Under the pieces are notes generated by a model. The model worked only from the letters and a program-made list of their open reading frames with translations. It was not told the DNA's origin and did not search any database. Both the position numbers and the translations under genes were made by a program. From Muribaculaceae bacterium (GTDB lineage Bacteria; Bacteroidota; Bacteroidia; Bacteroidales; Muribaculaceae): a stretch of DNA of 38,092 nt. Shown in pieces: positions 15,823 to 25,373 of this stretch (its first letter is position 1; the number at the start of each line of letters is the position of its first letter). The DNA is taken from positions 1 through 38,092 of the forward strand of contig JAGAUF010000118.1 in the NCBI GenBank assembly GCA_017620885.1. The letters are read 5' to 3'.

Positions 15823-17073
15823 ATGACTGAGACACAGAGGTTTAAAAAACATAAAATATTGCTTTTGAGCATGGCGATTATCGTCGTCATGCTGTTTCCC
15901 TTGTTTGCCCGCGCCGACAAGGGACTGCCCAACGCGCTCGATATAACTCCTCAGTCTTCAATCACCCTCGCGACAGACACCATCCTCAACCATCCCGACC
16001 AAACAGCCGTCCTCCCGCCTGACTCTATCGCCGCTGCATACGACCCGCTTCTCCAGCAGGTGAAAGACAACCGTGTATGGTGGAAACTTATGCTCCATAA
16101 TCAGTGGGATTCCAAAGACACCACTATCGTATATCCCAAGTTTATAGGCTTTTGCGTGAAGGTATACAACTGGGCCGACAAGTTTTTCAACTCCTACGAC
16201 AGCGATTACGTTCAGGGCACGGGGCGGCGGTGGAAAGTCTATCTGAAGAATGACAATTGGCTGGACAGCTATGCGATGAATTTCAACGACAAAATGCCTA
16301 TGCGTATGATGTCGGATGTCACGGCCAACCTCGGCCCTTATATACAGTTTATGGCCGTCAGCGTCGGATACCAGTTTGATATGAGCAACCTTATAGGCGG
16401 ACAGCCCACCAACCGTAAACGTCTCGATTTAGGTTTCACCTGCGCCCGATTAAGTGTCGACGCTTTCTACTGGAAAAATACGGGAGGAAACGTGATACGC
16501 ACTTTCGGGAAATTCAATAACGGCCATTTAATCCATGTCCCGATTACAGGCGTAGAAATAACCAGCCTCGGAGTCGATCTATGCTATTTCTTCAATAACC
16601 GCCGCTACTCACAGACAGCCGCCTACGGCTACGGCAAAATTCAGAAAAAAAGCGCCGGTTCCTTCATCGCCGGCTTCTCTTACGGCCGACTCAACACAAG
16701 CCTCGACTTCTACACCCTCCCGGCTGTCCTTATCCCTTACCTGACCATCCCACAGCGCGTCTACAAATATCATTACAACAACTACTGCGTCACTTTCGGC
16801 TACGGACATAACTTCGTACTTGGGAAAGGATTCCTGTTCAATATCACCGCTTTGCCGGGCATTGGTCTAAACCATTGCTTTGAGGATTCGGTCGACGGCG
16901 CAGGCAATCTGTTCTCTTTGGGAATCAAAGGGCGTATCGCTCTGGTATACAACCATAAGGATTTATTCTGCGGGCTTACTGCCAAGATGGACGGACAATG
17001 GTATCGCAGCTCAGACTATTCATTTTTCAACGCCACGGAAATCTTCAGCGCTTGCGTTGGCTGGCGATTCTAA
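15823..17073 (+). CDS. DUF4421 family outer-membrane-like protein
   Basis: The 416-residue protein has an N-terminal hydrophobic signal (KILLLSMAIIVVMLFPLFARA), then the DUF4421 pattern: NRVWWKLMLHNQWDSKDTTI, YPKFIGFCVKVYNWADKFFN, and many alternating aromatic strands, ending in CVGWRF with a terminal Phe as in outer-membrane beta-barrels. The family is confined largely to Bacteroidetes and has no assigned function. I infer an exported, probably outer-membrane barrel. It ends the plus-strand run that includes mltG. Its stop overlaps the stop of the converging helicase gene by four bases (TAA and TAG share CTAA). Confidence 0.8.
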   Translation: MTETQRFKKHKILLLSMAIIVVMLFPLFARADKGLPNALDITPQSSITLATDTILNHPDQTAVLPPDSIAAAYDPLLQQVKDNRVWWKLMLHNQWDSKDTTIVYPKFIGFCVKVYNWADKFFNSYDSDYVQGTGRRWKVYLKNDNWLDSYAMNFNDKMPMRMMSDVTANLGPYIQFMAVSVGYQFDMSNLIGGQPTNRKRLDLGFTCARLSVDAFYWKNTGGNVIRTFGKFNNGHLIHVPITGVEITSLGVDLCYFFNNRRYSQTAAYGYGKIQKKSAGSFIAGFSYGRLNTSLDFYTLPAVLIPYLTIPQRVYKYHYNNYCVTFGYGHNFVLGKGFLFNITALPGIGLNHCFEDSVDGAGNLFSLGIKGRIALVYNHKDLFCGLTAKMDGQWYRSSDYSFFNATEIFSACVGWRF

Positions 17074-20000
17074 ACCACCTGCTCAAACTCTCCCAGAGTC
17101 ACATACCATAGCCACCCCTCCACTTTACGAAAATCGGGACGGGCCATTTTCAACGCCTTACAATAGCCCGCCACTTGCCTGCAATATCCCTTCTTCTTCT
17201 CTTTTCCGAACTTAAAATCTATAACGACGGCACGTCCGTCTGCCGTAACGATAATACGGTCGGGACGACGGTTGAAGTCATCTTTTTGCACGATAGGGCG
17301 CTCATTGAGCACGCGCACATCGTCGGCAAACCATTCCATACCCTTCGGCGTCGAGAGTGCGCCGCGCAGCAATTTCTCATATTCGGCCAACTTCTCAAGC
17401 GTCGTCTCGCCACTTACACGCATTCGACGCAAGGCGCGGTCCAAATCCCCTCTATGCTCAGTCCATTGCATCAGCTTGTGCAGGAGATTCCCTTCCGAAC
17501 GGGGGTCGCTGTCCTCACCGTTAAACGGCACATTGTCCGCACGATACCGAGGGCTCTCTTCACGGCGGTATACATCATAACTTTTCACAACATGTACCGA
17601 CGGTTTCTTACGTTCCGGCTTTTCTTTCTCTGACTCTTTACCTCGGCGCGTCTCTTTCGCCTCCGCATCCCTCCTTGCTGTTGATTTCTCCCCTATCTCA
17701 TAAACGCAATCATCCTTAACACGTAAAAGAGACTTGGGAAGTCCCGGCTCATCGTTGTCGGACCATTCTGCGACGACATCATAAAGAATATCGCCTATTT
17801 TCCCCCGTTTTTCAATCTCGCCACTTTTCTCTTTTATCGAAACAGACGCAAAGAGATAAAGCTCCTTCACCGGACGCGTCAGTGCGACATACACCTTATT
17901 CATCTCATCCATCTCGAAGGCATTCACAAAATCGCGATATATATCCGCGTATGCTGAAATCTCACCCGTTATTTTCGACATGGGGACAGGGATATAGGGT
18001 GGCAATTCCACCGCCTTGCCATTCTTCTGTATGGGCTTGAGAACCGGCTTCACCCAACGCCATTCGTTTTTCCCGGGATCATCCCGATCGCCACCTTTCG
18101 CTATCACTGTTGCCACATCCAATTTAACGTCGAGCGACGGGATAATAACAAAATCAAACGCAAGGCCTTTCGCCTTATGTATCGTCATAATATTCACAGT
18201 GTCCTGTCCCTCCGGCGTGGCAATAGATTTATCTTTCCCCCGCTGTTCCCACCATTTCAGAAAAGACGCCACGTCCGTAGGATAAACGTCGCATTGTTCC
18301 GACACAAGGTCCTGAAACGCAGCGAGAAACGCAGCATCCCTGCGCCGAGGCTCCGGGCTTACAAAGCGCTCGATTATCGCATCGACAAGTGCCGGAAGCG
18401 CAGCAGAGTGAAGGCTGTCGACAAACTCCCCCACATCCTCGGCATCGCCGCAATCAGAGAAATATTTTTCCGCCAAAGCACCGCCGTCAAGCCCCGGATT
18501 CTGCAAACGGAAGAAATTAAACGACGCGCTCTGCGTCAATGCAGTAAATTTCACTCCCTTCTCTCTCTCCTCCCCTTTCGCGGCAATGTTTGTCTCAAGA
18601 AGCTGAAGCACGCTGATTACGATGCGCACACTCTCCGCCGAGCCTATAAGAAGAGATTCATCGCTCACAAAGCGAATCATATCCTCTTCTCTTGTCTGCT
18701 GCTGATTATAACTAATTAGGGCATTGACCATCCACCGTCCCTCTTTGTTTGTATTCACCAGAATACCGATGCTCCTGACACTGCTGTAACGGTTGCGAAT
18801 ATCAACAATCGTATCAATTATTTTGGAATAATTCTCCGGATAATCGACATCGTTATTGTTTTCGCTATCATTATCGTCATTTTGCAGTTTCACCCTATCT
18901 TTTTTACTGTCCGTGAATTCTACGCGCACATATCCTTCCGGCTCATACTCATCCTTTGAAACAAGCTGCTTGACATTGGAGTAAAGCTTCTGCAGACGAC
19001 GCTCGTTTTTCCATATCTCGTCCGCTTTACTTTCATCTATCTTCCGCGACAACATTGTGAAGAGCGTATTGTTAAACTCCACTATCCGACGGCGACTACG
19101 GTAATTCGTATTCTCCTCCGGCTTATTGCCACGCTCATTTACGCTGTCTCCGAATTCCTCCAACACTCCTCTCTGTATCAGGCGCGGAGCCGCGTTACGG
19201 AATCGATAGATGCTCTGCTTGGCGTCGCCGATTATCAATTTCTCCTCGCCACGACTTTCAGATTCCTTCAGAAGAGGCACAATATTTTCCCATTGCATCT
19301 CCGACGTGTCCTGAAATTCATCTATCAGATAATGATTCAGATACGACCCTAACCGTTCATAAATAAACGGAGCCTCGTCATCTCCTATCACTCGTTTGAG
19401 AAGCGTGTTTGTCTCTCCAAGCTGCACCACATTATTTGCCTTGTAGAACTCTGAAATCTTACGACTTACGGCTCCAAGCAAACCCAAATATGGAATTTTC
19501 TCCCGGTAAATCTGCCATACCCTATAATTCGGTTTTTCAAGTTCCTGACGACGCTGCTCCAAATCATCATAAAATTCACCTAAAAGTGAATTGACCTCTT
19601 CACGTTCAAGTGCGCCGACCTTGTCCTTTCCGGATGATTTCTTAAAATAATTACCCCTCCCAACGTCATTATTATAACTGAAACTAAAATCTCCCTTCAA
19701 AACTTTCTCCAGCCGTCCAAAGAGATTTTTCGCCCCCGACAATTCATCTGCAACTGCACCATCCCGCGGTATGCGCGACAATAGACTCCTTGACTGCATC
19801 TTCACCTTCTCTTCGGCCTCACGCACGCCACGACTCATCGCCTCGTCGTATGCCTCAAAACACTCTTTCAGCGCAGTCCCGTCGCCATAATATCGCTCAA
19901 GGTCGCCACGGATGGTCTTGAAGCTCTCCGATTCCAACTTTTTGGCATTGTCTAAAAGAGTGCCATAAAGGGAATTATAACCGGTCCCTTTTTGAAAAAG

Positions 20001-20576
20001 ATTCCATTTTTTACCCTCCCCGAGGCTCGATTTCATCAGCAAATCCAACCAATAACGCACGTCGGAATCCGGTCTCGGACCGTTGATTGAGCTCAATATA
20101 CCGTCTACTCCTACGCGAGCACTCAGATTAGAATCGATTTCCACCTGATAGCTGTCTGGAAGATCAGCTTCGTATGCAAACGTTCGAAGTACTGTCTGAA
20201 AGAAAGAGTCGATTGTAGAAACATGAAAATTATTGAAATTCACAAGAATATCCCCTAAAGCCAGACGACACGCTTCGCGTATACGCTCTTCCGGCTCGCC
20301 CAATTCCGCCATAAATTCTTTCAGATACTCGGCATCGCGTTTACCACCACCGAGATCTGACAGACGCTCCACTATGCGATCCTTCATCTCCCCAGTCGCC
20401 TTATTGGTGAACGTAATCGCCAATATATGACTCGCAGAATCCTTTATCTCCTCCTTCGAGCGCAGACGCCGCTGCCCGGTAATTTCATCACGTATGGTAA
20501 TAAGATAAAAGATATAGCGTTTTGCCAGCGTATAGGTCTTTCCCGACCCCGCCGATGCCTTGTAAAGTTCAATCAT
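17070..20576 (-). CDS. AddA/RecB-like helicase-nuclease (UvrD superfamily)
   Basis: The 1168-residue protein has superfamily-1 helicase motifs: Walker A ASAGSGKT (7-14), ILAITFTNKAT (Ia), LIDEFQDTS (II), IGDAKQSIYRFRNA (III), VNIMTIHKAKGLAFDFVII (V) and KVYVALTRPVKELYLF (VI). It ends in a RecB-type nuclease domain with EGNLLHKLMQW, NRRPDRII and AVVIDFKFG followed by the YCRQVAGY motif. It would resect double-strand breaks for RecA-dependent repair and degrade unprotected foreign DNA. The usual AddB partner is not adjacent, so either it lies elsewhere or this protein works alone. It is the last gene of the minus-strand group starting at 22819, 31 bases after the SUI1-like gene. Confidence 0.9.
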   Translation of the reverse strand: MIELYKASAGSGKTYTLAKRYIFYLITIRDEITGQRRLRSKEEIKDSASHILAITFTNKATGEMKDRIVERLSDLGGGKRDAEYLKEFMAELGEPEERIREACRLALGDILVNFNNFHVSTIDSFFQTVLRTFAYEADLPDSYQVEIDSNLSARVGVDGILSSINGPRPDSDVRYWLDLLMKSSLGEGKKWNLFQKGTGYNSLYGTLLDNAKKLESESFKTIRGDLERYYGDGTALKECFEAYDEAMSRGVREAEEKVKMQSRSLLSRIPRDGAVADELSGAKNLFGRLEKVLKGDFSFSYNNDVGRGNYFKKSSGKDKVGALEREEVNSLLGEFYDDLEQRRQELEKPNYRVWQIYREKIPYLGLLGAVSRKISEFYKANNVVQLGETNTLLKRVIGDDEAPFIYERLGSYLNHYLIDEFQDTSEMQWENIVPLLKESESRGEEKLIIGDAKQSIYRFRNAAPRLIQRGVLEEFGDSVNERGNKPEENTNYRSRRRIVEFNNTLFTMLSRKIDESKADEIWKNERRLQKLYSNVKQLVSKDEYEPEGYVRVEFTDSKKDRVKLQNDDNDSENNNDVDYPENYSKIIDTIVDIRNRYSSVRSIGILVNTNKEGRWMVNALISYNQQQTREEDMIRFVSDESLLIGSAESVRIVISVLQLLETNIAAKGEEREKGVKFTALTQSASFNFFRLQNPGLDGGALAEKYFSDCGDAEDVGEFVDSLHSAALPALVDAIIERFVSPEPRRRDAAFLAAFQDLVSEQCDVYPTDVASFLKWWEQRGKDKSIATPEGQDTVNIMTIHKAKGLAFDFVIIPSLDVKLDVATVIAKGGDRDDPGKNEWRWVKPVLKPIQKNGKAVELPPYIPVPMSKITGEISAYADIYRDFVNAFEMDEMNKVYVALTRPVKELYLFASVSIKEKSGEIEKRGKIGDILYDVVAEWSDNDEPGLPKSLLRVKDDCVYEIGEKSTARRDAEAKETRRGKESEKEKPERKKPSVHVVKSYDVYRREESPRYRADNVPFNGEDSDPRSEGNLLHKLMQWTEHRGDLDRALRRMRVSGETTLEKLAEYEKLLRGALSTPKGMEWFADDVRVLNERPIVQKDDFNRRPDRIIVTADGRAVVIDFKFGKEKKKGYCRQVAGYCKALKMARPDFRKVEGWLWYVTLGEFEQVV

Positions 20577-20607
20577 AATTTCGTTTCTTTCACAACGGAA
20601 ATCACCG

Positions 20608-20940
20608 TTATTTCACCTTATATCCCATAGAGCGAAGCAATTCTGCCGCCTTCTCCCTACACTCTCCCTGAAGCAATATCTCACCCCCGCGGGCACTCCC
20701 TCCGGTACCCGTTTTCTGCTTGAGCGTCTTCGCAAGCTCTTTAAGCTCATCATCCTCACACTCAAAACCCTCTATGATAGTAGCCGTCTTCCCTTTTCGC
20801 CCCTTTCGCTCCACGACGATATGCACGGCGCTCTTCTGCACTCCTTTCGATTCCTCATTCGTCACATCGACCTCCGGCTCTTCTCCCTCCGGAAGGGAAT
20901 CTCTCAGTCCGGAGAGAGCGTCTTTCCAATCTATATTCAT
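20608..20940 (-). CDS. SUI1/YciH-family translation-initiation-factor-like protein
   Basis: The 110-residue protein has an acidic variable N-terminus and then the eIF1/SUI1 fold: VERKGRKGKTATIIEGFE, ELAKTLKQKTGTGGSARGGE and ILLQGECREKAAELLRSMGY. Bacterial YciH homologues are implicated in start-codon discrimination, but their role in cells is unclear. It is 38 bases after the phosphatase gene and 31 bases before the helicase gene, so probably in their operon. Confidence 0.88.
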   Translation of the reverse strand: MNIDWKDALSGLRDSLPEGEEPEVDVTNEESKGVQKSAVHIVVERKGRKGKTATIIEGFECEDDELKELAKTLKQKTGTGGSARGGEILLQGECREKAAELLRSMGYKVK

Positions 20941-20978
20941 TCTTCTCTTGACGATTTTTCTGTTTTTAATCCACCCCT

Positions 20979-21755
20979 TTAAGGCAAACGATTTATAATA
21001 CTCCCCTTGATTTTGCCGGATGCTTTCAGGCGAGAAAATTCTTTCTTAGCTTTCTTCAGTTGCCTCATAAAACCCTTGTCGGAATGAAGAACGGCCACTA
21101 CACCGGCTCCGACCGTCCGCCCCGCCTCCACATCACTGTCCCAGTGATAACCGCAGATTATTCTACTCTCCCCCATCTCATAGCCACGCTTCAGGATTTC
21201 GTCTATACGGTCGGGATTGATTTCCGCAAGTACGAGCGCCGTAGCCCACCCGATGGACGTATGCCCAGACGGATATGAACCGTTGGTACTCAATTCCTCC
21301 TGTTGCTCAGGATTGCACGTCGGCTCCCCATAATATGCAAACGGACGGCGACGATTGTAACTGTTCTTTGCTGAACGGGTCGCCAAATCGCCCGCATCCT
21401 CACGCATCCCCACAATCAGCCGGTAAATCTCCGGTGTATCTTCCGGCGTAATTTCTATGCCGAACGCCTCCGAAAAGGCACGCGGCACACCGTCGCCTCC
21501 TACACGAGCATCTTGAAATGCCTGCTGACCACGCTCCGTATCACGCAGCGATTTCCCCCATTCATAGCGCGCCTTGTCATATTCAAAGCGCACGCTCCCC
21601 TCCGTCGGCGGTGGCGGAAGCAACGTCAGGCTGCTCGCCACCTCCCCCTCTTCCAAGAAATAAACATCCGGATTTGTCCGGGTATCCTTTATCTCTGAAA
21701 ACGCGGCTAACGCCAGCAACCCGGCAAACGCCAATGTACTTATTCTCCGCAACAT
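20979..21755 (-). CDS. Class A non-specific acid phosphatase (PAP2 superfamily)
   Basis: The 258-residue protein carries the complete phosphatase signature KX6RP (K130 to R137-P138), PSGH (162-165) and SRX5HX3D (S197, R198, H204, D208). The N-terminus MLRRISTLAFAGLLALAAFS is a signal peptide, placing it in the periplasm. The preceding CNPEQQEELSTNGSYPSGHTS segment is typical of PhoN/PhoC enzymes that strip phosphate from nucleotides and sugar phosphates. Its ATG overlaps the stop of the upstream lipoprotein gene by one base (TAATG), a sign of translational coupling. Confidence 0.92.
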   Translation of the reverse strand: MLRRISTLAFAGLLALAAFSEIKDTRTNPDVYFLEEGEVASSLTLLPPPPTEGSVRFEYDKARYEWGKSLRDTERGQQAFQDARVGGDGVPRAFSEAFGIEITPEDTPEIYRLIVGMREDAGDLATRSAKNSYNRRRPFAYYGEPTCNPEQQEELSTNGSYPSGHTSIGWATALVLAEINPDRIDEILKRGYEMGESRIICGYHWDSDVEAGRTVGAGVVAVLHSDKGFMRQLKKAKKEFSRLKASGKIKGSIINRLP

Positions 21756-22819
21756 TACAATTTCGTCTTCAGCTGCTCATACGTATCGGCACGGTCAACG
21801 AGCTCGCCCGATGAATTATAGATAAAGAACGTCGGGATTGCACCCACGTTATATTTCTGAAGCACAGGACCATCTATGTTCATATCAGCATAAACCGACG
21901 TCCACGGCAGATTCTGTGCCGAATTGCGCCACGCGAATCGATCGCCTCCCACGTTTACATTATAAATGCAGATATTACGCGAACCGTACAGCTCTTTGAG
22001 CTTCAACATAAGCGCGGGATTGTTCTTGTCCTGAATGCTTGTAAACATCACGATGCAAGGCTTGCCACCCTCTATCGTCGAACTCAATTTCTTCTCCTTG
22101 CCATCGATGCCCGGAAGCGATATATCCAACACCTTAAGCTCGGCGGCATTGACCACGACCTTCTTCCCCATCTCCTTGTTACGCTTCTTCATCCCCTGAA
22201 GAGCCATCTGCTCAAGCACTCCCGCACGCGGATCTTCCGGATGAAATTGCTTGTACGCCGTAGCCACGGCAGAATAATATTTCACATCTTCCGAATCCGA
22301 AGGATCAAACAGCAATTTGCCCCCGACCGACTTGGTCAAAACATAATAGCTCATCAGATTACCCTGCGAGCCACGTATATATTTGGAAAACACTTTCCGT
22401 TTGAAATCCTCCGACGCCTTCTTGTTGCCGACATCCAGACGCATCACCTCCTTATCAAACTCAGCGAAATTCTTCGCCTGCTCGGACCCTTCTACAGTAT
22501 AGTCGCGCCCGAAACCTTTCACGCTCGTTGCAATCTTCACATTCTCCGTAGAATCGACAGGGAAATAAATATAAGCGTCGCCCATGCGCAGACGATATAT
22601 CTCCGGAACGCCCGCAGAACGGACGTCGATCGAGAAACGTCCCGATCCATTCGTGCGCGTCGAATCCAACGCCTGCCAATAGCCCGAATAATCGGCACGT
22701 TCCACAACGACGAGAGCCCCGTCGGCACCCTCTATCTCACCCTTCACCTCAAACGTATCTTTTTCTCCGCACGCACAAAGCATAACAGCTGCCAGCGCGC
22801 CTATCATCAGCTTCTTCAT
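21755..22819 (-). CDS. Thioredoxin-fold lipoprotein with DUF4369-type N-terminus, no CxxC
   Basis: The 354-residue protein has a lipoprotein signal with Cys17 (AAVMLCACGEK). A DUF4369-like beta domain follows (FEVKGEIEGADGALVVVERA), then a helical middle and a C-terminal TlpA/AhpC-TSA-like thioredoxin fold (LKVLDISLPGIDGKEKKLSS; YNVGAIPTFFIYNSSGELVD with the cis-Pro loop AIPT). At the place where the redox CxxC normally follows the first core strand, the sequence reads IVMFTSIQDKNNPAL, with no cysteine. It is therefore unlikely to do dithiol exchange and may bind or scaffold. It heads the minus-strand operon and faces pnp across a divergent promoter region. Confidence 0.82.
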   Translation of the reverse strand: MKKLMIGALAAVMLCACGEKDTFEVKGEIEGADGALVVVERADYSGYWQALDSTRTNGSGRFSIDVRSAGVPEIYRLRMGDAYIYFPVDSTENVKIATSVKGFGRDYTVEGSEQAKNFAEFDKEVMRLDVGNKKASEDFKRKVFSKYIRGSQGNLMSYYVLTKSVGGKLLFDPSDSEDVKYYSAVATAYKQFHPEDPRAGVLEQMALQGMKKRNKEMGKKVVVNAAELKVLDISLPGIDGKEKKLSSTIEGGKPCIVMFTSIQDKNNPALMLKLKELYGSRNICIYNVNVGGDRFAWRNSAQNLPWTSVYADMNIDGPVLQKYNVGAIPTFFIYNSSGELVDRADTYEQLKTKL

Positions 22820-22887
22820 ATCTTCATTTTTATCGTCGCGACATGCGCAATTTTATGTCGCGACCTTTATTCAATTTTTTCAAAGCG

Positions 22888-22895
22888 CAAATATA
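22888..22895 (-). promoter_or_regulatory. -7 element for the thioredoxin-fold lipoprotein operon
   Basis: Minus-strand TATATTTG matches TAnnTTTG and lies about 70 bases before the ATG at 22819. No clear TTTG was found at the expected -33 distance, so confidence is moderate. Confidence 0.5.
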
Positions 22896-22913
22896 CTAAT
22901 TTTTCCTTAATCT

Positions 22914-22945
22914 CTTGCCCATCTCACAGATATTTCTTAATTTTG
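22914..22945 (+). promoter_or_regulatory. Promoter of pnp
   Basis: TAATTTTG at 22938-22945 with CTTG (one mismatch to TTTG) at 22914-22917, spaced 20 bases. It drives pnp, divergent from the lipoprotein promoter. Confidence 0.7.
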
Positions 22946-22981
22946 CGCGAATTTACAGAGAAGAAATACAAATAATAGATT

Positions 22982-25279
22982 ATGTTGAAACCAATCAAGA
23001 AAACCATCGAGCTTGCCGATGGCCGTGTTATCACTATCGAAACCGGCAAATTGGCTAAACAGGCCGATGGCGCAGTAGAAGTGAGAATGGGCAATACGAT
23101 GCTCCTCGCCACTGTCTGCTCCGCAAAAGATGCCAACGAAGGCGTCGACTTTATGCCCCTCACCGTGGAGTATAAAGAGAAATACGCCTCTATCGGACGA
23201 TACCCCGGAGGATTCCTCAAACGCGAAGGGCGTGCTTCCGATTATGAAATCCTCACCTCTCGACTCGTCGACCGCGTGCTCCGTCCTCTTTTCCCCGATG
23301 ATTACCACGCTGAAACATTCGTAAATGTTATCCTTTTTTCCGCCGACGAAAACGACGCGCCCGATGCTCTCGCAGGTATCGCCGCTTCTGCCGCTCTCGC
23401 TGTCAGCGACATCCCTTTCAACGGTCCTATATCTGAAGTCAGAGTCGCTCGCGTTGACGGACAATGGGTAATCAATCCTACTTTCGACCAAATCGAACGT
23501 GCCGATATCGAATTGATGGTCGGCGCTACCTACGATAATATTATGATGGTGGAAGGAGAAATGAACGAAGTCTCCGAAGCCGAACTCCTCGAAGCCCTCA
23601 AAGTCGCTCACGAGGAAATCAAAAAACACTGCGTAGCTCAGATCGAACTCATGAAAGAGGCCGGCAAAGAGACTAAACGTGTCTATTGCCACGAAATCAA
23701 CGACGACGACCTCCGCAAAGACGTCCACGAGAAATGCTACGACAAGGCTTACGCTATCGCAAAAACCGGCAACCCCGATAAGCATTGGAGAGCCGACTCT
23801 TTCGACGCTATCCGCGACGAATACATCGAGAATCTTCCCGAGCTCACCGAAGAACAGGCTGAGAAATACAACGACGACCAGCGCATCGCTATGGTCAAGA
23901 GATATTATCACGATGTAGAGAAGGAAGCTATGCGCAGATGCGTCCTCGACGAGGGTATCCGCCTCGACGGACGTTCCACTACGCAGATCCGTCCTATCTG
24001 GTGCGAAACCGACTACATCCCCGGCCCTCACGGATCAGCCGTCTTCACCCGTGGTGAAACGCAGGCACTCGTGACATGTACGCTCGGAACAACTCTCGAC
24101 GAGAAGATCGTTGACGACGTGCTAAATCAGTCGAAAGAACGTTTCCTGCTCCATTACAACTTCCCCCCCTTCTCAACAGGTGAAGCTCGTCCGCAGAGAG
24201 GCGTCGGCCGTCGTGAAATCGGTCACGGCAATCTCGCTCACCGTGCCCTCAAGAGAATGTTCCCCGACGGATTCCCCTACACCTGCCGCATCGTCAGCGA
24301 CATCCTCGAATCTAACGGTTCCTATTCTATGGCTACCGTCTGCGGTGGTACCCTCGCACTGCTCGACGCCGGCGTCAAGATGAAACGCCCCGTTGCTGGT
24401 GTCGCTATGGGTCTTATCTCCGACACTAACAACGTAAAATACGCCATCCTTTCCGACATCCTCGGCGACGAAGACCACCTCGGAGACATGGACTTCAAAG
24501 TGACCGGTACTGAAAAGGGTATCACAGCTACTCAGATGGATATCAAGTGCGACGGACTTAGCTACGAAGTGCTCGAAAAAGCTCTCGAACAGGCTCGTCA
24601 AGGACGTATGCACATCCTCAATATCATCCACGAGACAATCCCCGAAGCACGTGAAGACTACAAACCCCACGTACCCCGTCTCGTCACCATTGAGATTCCC
24701 AAAGACCTTATCGGCGCCGTTATCGGCCCGCAGGGTAAAATCATTCAGGGTATCCAAGAAGAGACTGGCGCCACAATTTCTATCGATGAAGATGAAGACC
24801 GCGGCATAGGAGTAGTCGAAATTGCTTCCAAAAATAAAGAAAGCATCGACGCTGCTCTCGCACGCATAAAAGCCATTACAGCTCAACCCGAAGAGGGTGA
24901 AATCTATGAAGGCACCGTTCGTTCAATTCTCGAATTCGGCGCATTCGTCGAGTTCATGCCCGGCAAAGACGGGCTACTCCACATCTCTGAAATCTCATGG
25001 AATCGCCTCGACTCAATGGACAATTCCGGTATCAAAGAGGGAGACAAAGTCAGAGTTAAACTCATCGAAATCGACAAGAAAACCGGCAAATTCCGTCTCT
25101 CTATGCGTGCCCTGACAGAGAAACCCGAAGGATACGTAGAGCGCGAACCCCGTCCCAGGCGCGAAGGTCGTCCTCACCGTGAAGGCGACAGAGGTCCCCG
25201 TCCGCAGCGTCGTGACGGCGAACGTCCTCACCGCGAAGGCGACAGAGGTCCCCGCCACAACAAACCCGAAAACAACTGA
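22982..25279 (+). CDS. pnp: Polynucleotide phosphorylase
   Basis: The 765-residue exoribonuclease degrades RNA 3'-to-5' by phosphorolysis. It has two RNase PH domains (about 1-220 and 310-550) with a helical linker, a KH domain ([20 protein letters not shown]) and an S1 domain ([20 protein letters not shown]). A basic tail rich in Arg, Gly and Pro follows and makes it longer than the 711-residue E. coli enzyme. Catalytic [11 protein letters not shown] is present. The phosphate-binding loop, which I remember as NGSSSMA in E. coli, reads NGSYSMA here, with Tyr448 in place of the middle Ser. The start at 22982 gives the standard N-terminus. Own promoter and a strong terminator flank it. Confidence 0.97.
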   Translation: MLKPIKKTIELADGRVITIETGKLAKQADGAVEVRMGNTMLLATVCSAKDANEGVDFMPLTVEYKEKYASIGRYPGGFLKREGRASDYEILTSRLVDRVLRPLFPDDYHAETFVNVILFSADENDAPDALAGIAASAALAVSDIPFNGPISEVRVARVDGQWVINPTFDQIERADIELMVGATYDNIMMVEGEMNEVSEAELLEALKVAHEEIKKHCVAQIELMKEAGKETKRVYCHEINDDDLRKDVHEKCYDKAYAIAKTGNPDKHWRADSFDAIRDEYIENLPELTEEQAEKYNDDQRIAMVKRYYHDVEKEAMRRCVLDEGIRLDGRSTTQIRPIWCETDYIPGPHGSAVFTRGETQALVTCTLGTTLDEKIVDDVLNQSKERFLLHYNFPPFSTGEARPQRGVGRREIGHGNLAHRALKRMFPDGFPYTCRIVSDILESNGSYSMATVCGGTLALLDAGVKMKRPVAGVAMGLISDTNNVKYAILSDILGDEDHLGDMDFKVTGTEKGITATQMDIKCDGLSYEVLEKALEQARQGRMHILNIIHETIPEAREDYKPHVPRLVTIEIPKDLIGAVIGPQGKIIQGIQEETGATISIDEDEDRGIGVVEIASKNKESIDAALARIKAITAQPEEGEIYEGTVRSILEFGAFVEFMPGKDGLLHISEISWNRLDSMDNSGIKEGDKVRVKLIEIDKKTGKFRLSMRALTEKPEGYVEREPRPRREGRPHREGDRGPRPQRRDGERPHREGDRGPRHNKPENN
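25169..25254 (+). repeat. 32-bp direct repeat encoding the PNPase Arg/Gly tail
   Basis: The segments 25169-25200 and 25223-25254 are 31/32 identical with an offset of 54 bases (18 codons). They encode two copies of [11 protein letters not shown]. The single difference is a synonymous T/C in an Arg codon, pointing to recent in-frame duplication or gene conversion. Confidence 0.9.
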
Positions 25280-25306
25280 TTTTAAAAGTTGATATAAATA
25301 TCCACA

Positions 25307-25355
25307 CCGCGCCCCAAAATGCTAATTCAGATTTTTGGGGCGCGGTTCATTTTTA
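25307..25355 (+). terminator. Strong intrinsic terminator of pnp
   Basis: CCGCGCCCCAAAA (25307-25319) pairs perfectly with TTTTGGGGCGCGG (25333-25345), a 13-bp stem with a 13-base loop, followed by TTCATTTTT. Because the stem carries A and T runs on its inner side, it may act only in the plus direction. Confidence 0.9.
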
Positions 25356-25373
25356 AAATCCGCTATCAGATAA

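Noticed and set aside
22937-24031. Minus-strand open frame of 364 codons opposite pnp
   Set aside because: Antisense to PNPase and covering the pnp promoter. Composition (runs of Phe, Val, Asp, Ser) is typical of a shadow frame.
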